Below, one piece after another: positions 5,420 through 6,465 of a stretch of 6,465 nucleotides of DNA. The stretch is taken from positions 1-6,465 of the forward strand of contig JAFYBI010000037.1 in assembly GCA_017540285.1 (NCBI GenBank), in the 5' to 3' direction. The notes under the pieces were generated by a model. The model made no database searches. It was not told where the DNA came from and was given only the letters and a program-made list of their open reading frames with translations. This stretch comes from Clostridia bacterium (lineage in GTDB: Bacteria; Bacillota; Clostridia; Oscillospirales; CAG-272). A program made the position numbers and the translations under genes. The first letter of the stretch is position 1. Every line of letters starts with the position of its first letter.

Positions 5420-5448
5420 TTGCAATTCCGGGCGGCGTGTGCTATAAT
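5420..5448 (+). promoter_or_regulatory. Sigma-A promoter of hprK
   Basis: TTGCAA (5420-5425) and TATAAT (5443-5448) are separated by 17 bp, with TG one base before the -10 (extended -10). A run of seven A at 5410-5416 lies just upstream of the -35, like a proximal UP element. Transcription should start near 5455, leaving a leader of about 33 nt. A small GGGC-TCG-GCCC hairpin (5465-5475) abuts the ribosome binding site. Confidence 0.85.
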
Positions 5449-5487
5449 AGGGCCAGAATTTCACGGGCTCGGCCCCAGAGGAACAGC

Positions 5488-6462
5488 ATGGACGATTTTA
5501 CCACGCGCGTCAGCCTCGCGAAGATCGCGAAGGACAACGGACTGAAAGAGGAATACATGCCGGACGAGCCGGAGAAGATCATGATCTCCCTTTCGGATGT
5601 CAACCGTCCCGGTCTGGTTCTCGGTGCGGGCTTTTTCGATCACTTCGAGCCGAACCGCATCCAGGTGCTCGGCAACGCGGAGACCATGTACCTCAAGAAG
5701 CTCCCGGACGATCTGCGCAGTCAGCGCCTGACGGACTTTTTCAGCCGCCGTCCCGCCGCGCTCATCGTCGCTCACCGGAACGAGGTGCTGCCGGAGATCC
5801 TCGAGCTCGCGTCCTATTTTGAGGTCCCGGTCCTCTCGACGCCGGAGAACACGAGCGACTTCATGGCGAACCTCATCGCCTACCTGCACGTTCAGCTCGC
5901 CCCGCAGATCACCCGGCACGGGGTCCTCGTGGAGGTCTACGGCGAAGGCGTGCTCATCACGGGCGATTCCGGCGTCGGCAAGAGCGAGACTGCCATCGAG
6001 CTCATCAAGCGCGGCCACCGTCTGATCGCGGACGACGCGGTCGAGCTGCGCAAGGTGTCGGCGAAGACCATCGTCGGACAGGCCCCCGACCTCATCCGGT
6101 ACTACGTGGAGCTGCGCGGCATCGGCGTCGTCGACGTGCGGCGGCTCTTCGGCATGGGTTCCGTGAAGGAGACCGAGAAGGTCGACATCATCATCAACCT
6201 CGAGCCGTGGGTGCAGGGAAAGATGTACGACCGCATGGGACTCGACACGGAATACACGGATATCATGGGCATCATGATCCCCTCGATCACCATCCCGGTG
6301 AAGCCCGGACGCAACCTCGCCGTCGTCCTCGAGATCGCGGCGATGAACAACCGCCAGAAGAAGATGGGGTATAATGCTGCGCGGGAGCCTCTTCATAGCC
6401 TCGGGATGACAGATGATATCATCCCCGAGACAAAGGAAACTGAGATCTTGCACAGCTTTTAA
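5488..6462 (+). CDS. hprK: HPr kinase/phosphorylase
   Basis: Bifunctional cytoplasmic enzyme that phosphorylates HPr of the PTS on its regulatory serine (Ser46) and reverses the reaction with phosphate, feeding carbon catabolite repression through CcpA. It has 324 aa, near the normal 310-320. The N-terminal domain (1-130) starts TTRVSLAKIAKDNGLKEEY. The catalytic domain shows the conserved HG (144-145), Walker A GDSGVGKSE (159-167, K165), RGHRLIADD (175-183), the HprK signature from RGIGVVDVRRLFGMGSV (210-226), and the C-terminal PVKPGRNLAVVLE and AAMNNRQKKMGYNA segments that contribute to hexamer contacts and HPr binding in the family. All expected catalytic residues are present. ATG 5488 follows AGAGGA (5477-5482); an earlier in-frame GTG at 5437 falls inside the promoter and is excluded. 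It is divergent from the foldase operon, and any downstream partner lies beyond the window. Confidence 0.97.
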   Translation: MDDFTTRVSLAKIAKDNGLKEEYMPDEPEKIMISLSDVNRPGLVLGAGFFDHFEPNRIQVLGNAETMYLKKLPDDLRSQRLTDFFSRRPAALIVAHRNEVLPEILELASYFEVPVLSTPENTSDFMANLIAYLHVQLAPQITRHGVLVEVYGEGVLITGDSGVGKSETAIELIKRGHRLIADDAVELRKVSAKTIVGQAPDLIRYYVELRGIGVVDVRRLFGMGSVKETEKVDIIINLEPWVQGKMYDRMGLDTEYTDIMGIMIPSITIPVKPGRNLAVVLEIAAMNNRQKKMGYNAAREPLHSLGMTDDIIPETKETEILHSF

Positions 6463-6465
6463 TCA

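Noticed and set aside
6370..6375. TATAAT within the end of hprK as an internal promoter
   Set aside because: It arises from the conserved MGYNA codons and has no -35 at 16-18 bp.
5461..6453. Long minus-strand open frame opposite hprK
   Set aside because: hprK is unmistakable on the plus strand; the antisense product is Asp/His/Arg/Leu-biased shadow sequence.

Overview
The window is a GC-rich bacterial segment carrying seven protein genes in four transcription units. I read it as a high-GC, uncultured-type Clostridia/Bacillota genome, for these reasons: a complete HPr kinase/phosphorylase (hprK) of the Gram-positive type; strong Shine-Dalgarno sequences before nearly every gene; a PrsA-like lipoprotein foldase; and small leucine-rich proteins of a kind I associate with Clostridia. 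No RNA gene, insertion sequence, CRISPR array or phage gene is visible.

Layout. Positions 1-84 hold no gene, only an intrinsic terminator (56-80) for a minus-strand YfcE-type metallophosphoesterase (85-585). Divergent from it is a tight plus-strand trio of small proteins (664-882, 884-1300, 1321-1665) with spacings of 1 and 20 nt; their function is unknown. The third protein has a proline-rich middle and two leucine-rich segments. It ends 42 bp inside the 3' end of a minus-strand operon running from 5269 down to 1624. That operon encodes, in transcription order, a parvulin/PrsA-like lipoprotein, a type II membrane protein with a TIM-barrel-like domain and a repetitive tryptophan-rich tail, and a 360-residue protein I cannot assign. 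The second and third reading frames overlap their upstream neighbours by a few bases at most, so the three products are probably made together. A 218-bp divergent region (5270-5487) then holds outward-facing promoters, and hprK (5488-6462) ends 3 nt before the window edge.

How the genes may work together. hprK senses energy and glycolytic state and phosphorylates HPr at a serine for carbon catabolite control; it has its own near-consensus sigma-A promoter. The minus-strand operon looks like an envelope unit: a surface foldase, an anchored extracytoplasmic barrel protein that could be its client, and a probably cytoplasmic partner. This is inference from order and coupling. The most novel material is the unassigned 360-aa protein with its partners, the Trp-rich repeat tail, the foldase lacking both conserved parvulin histidines, and the small-protein trio.
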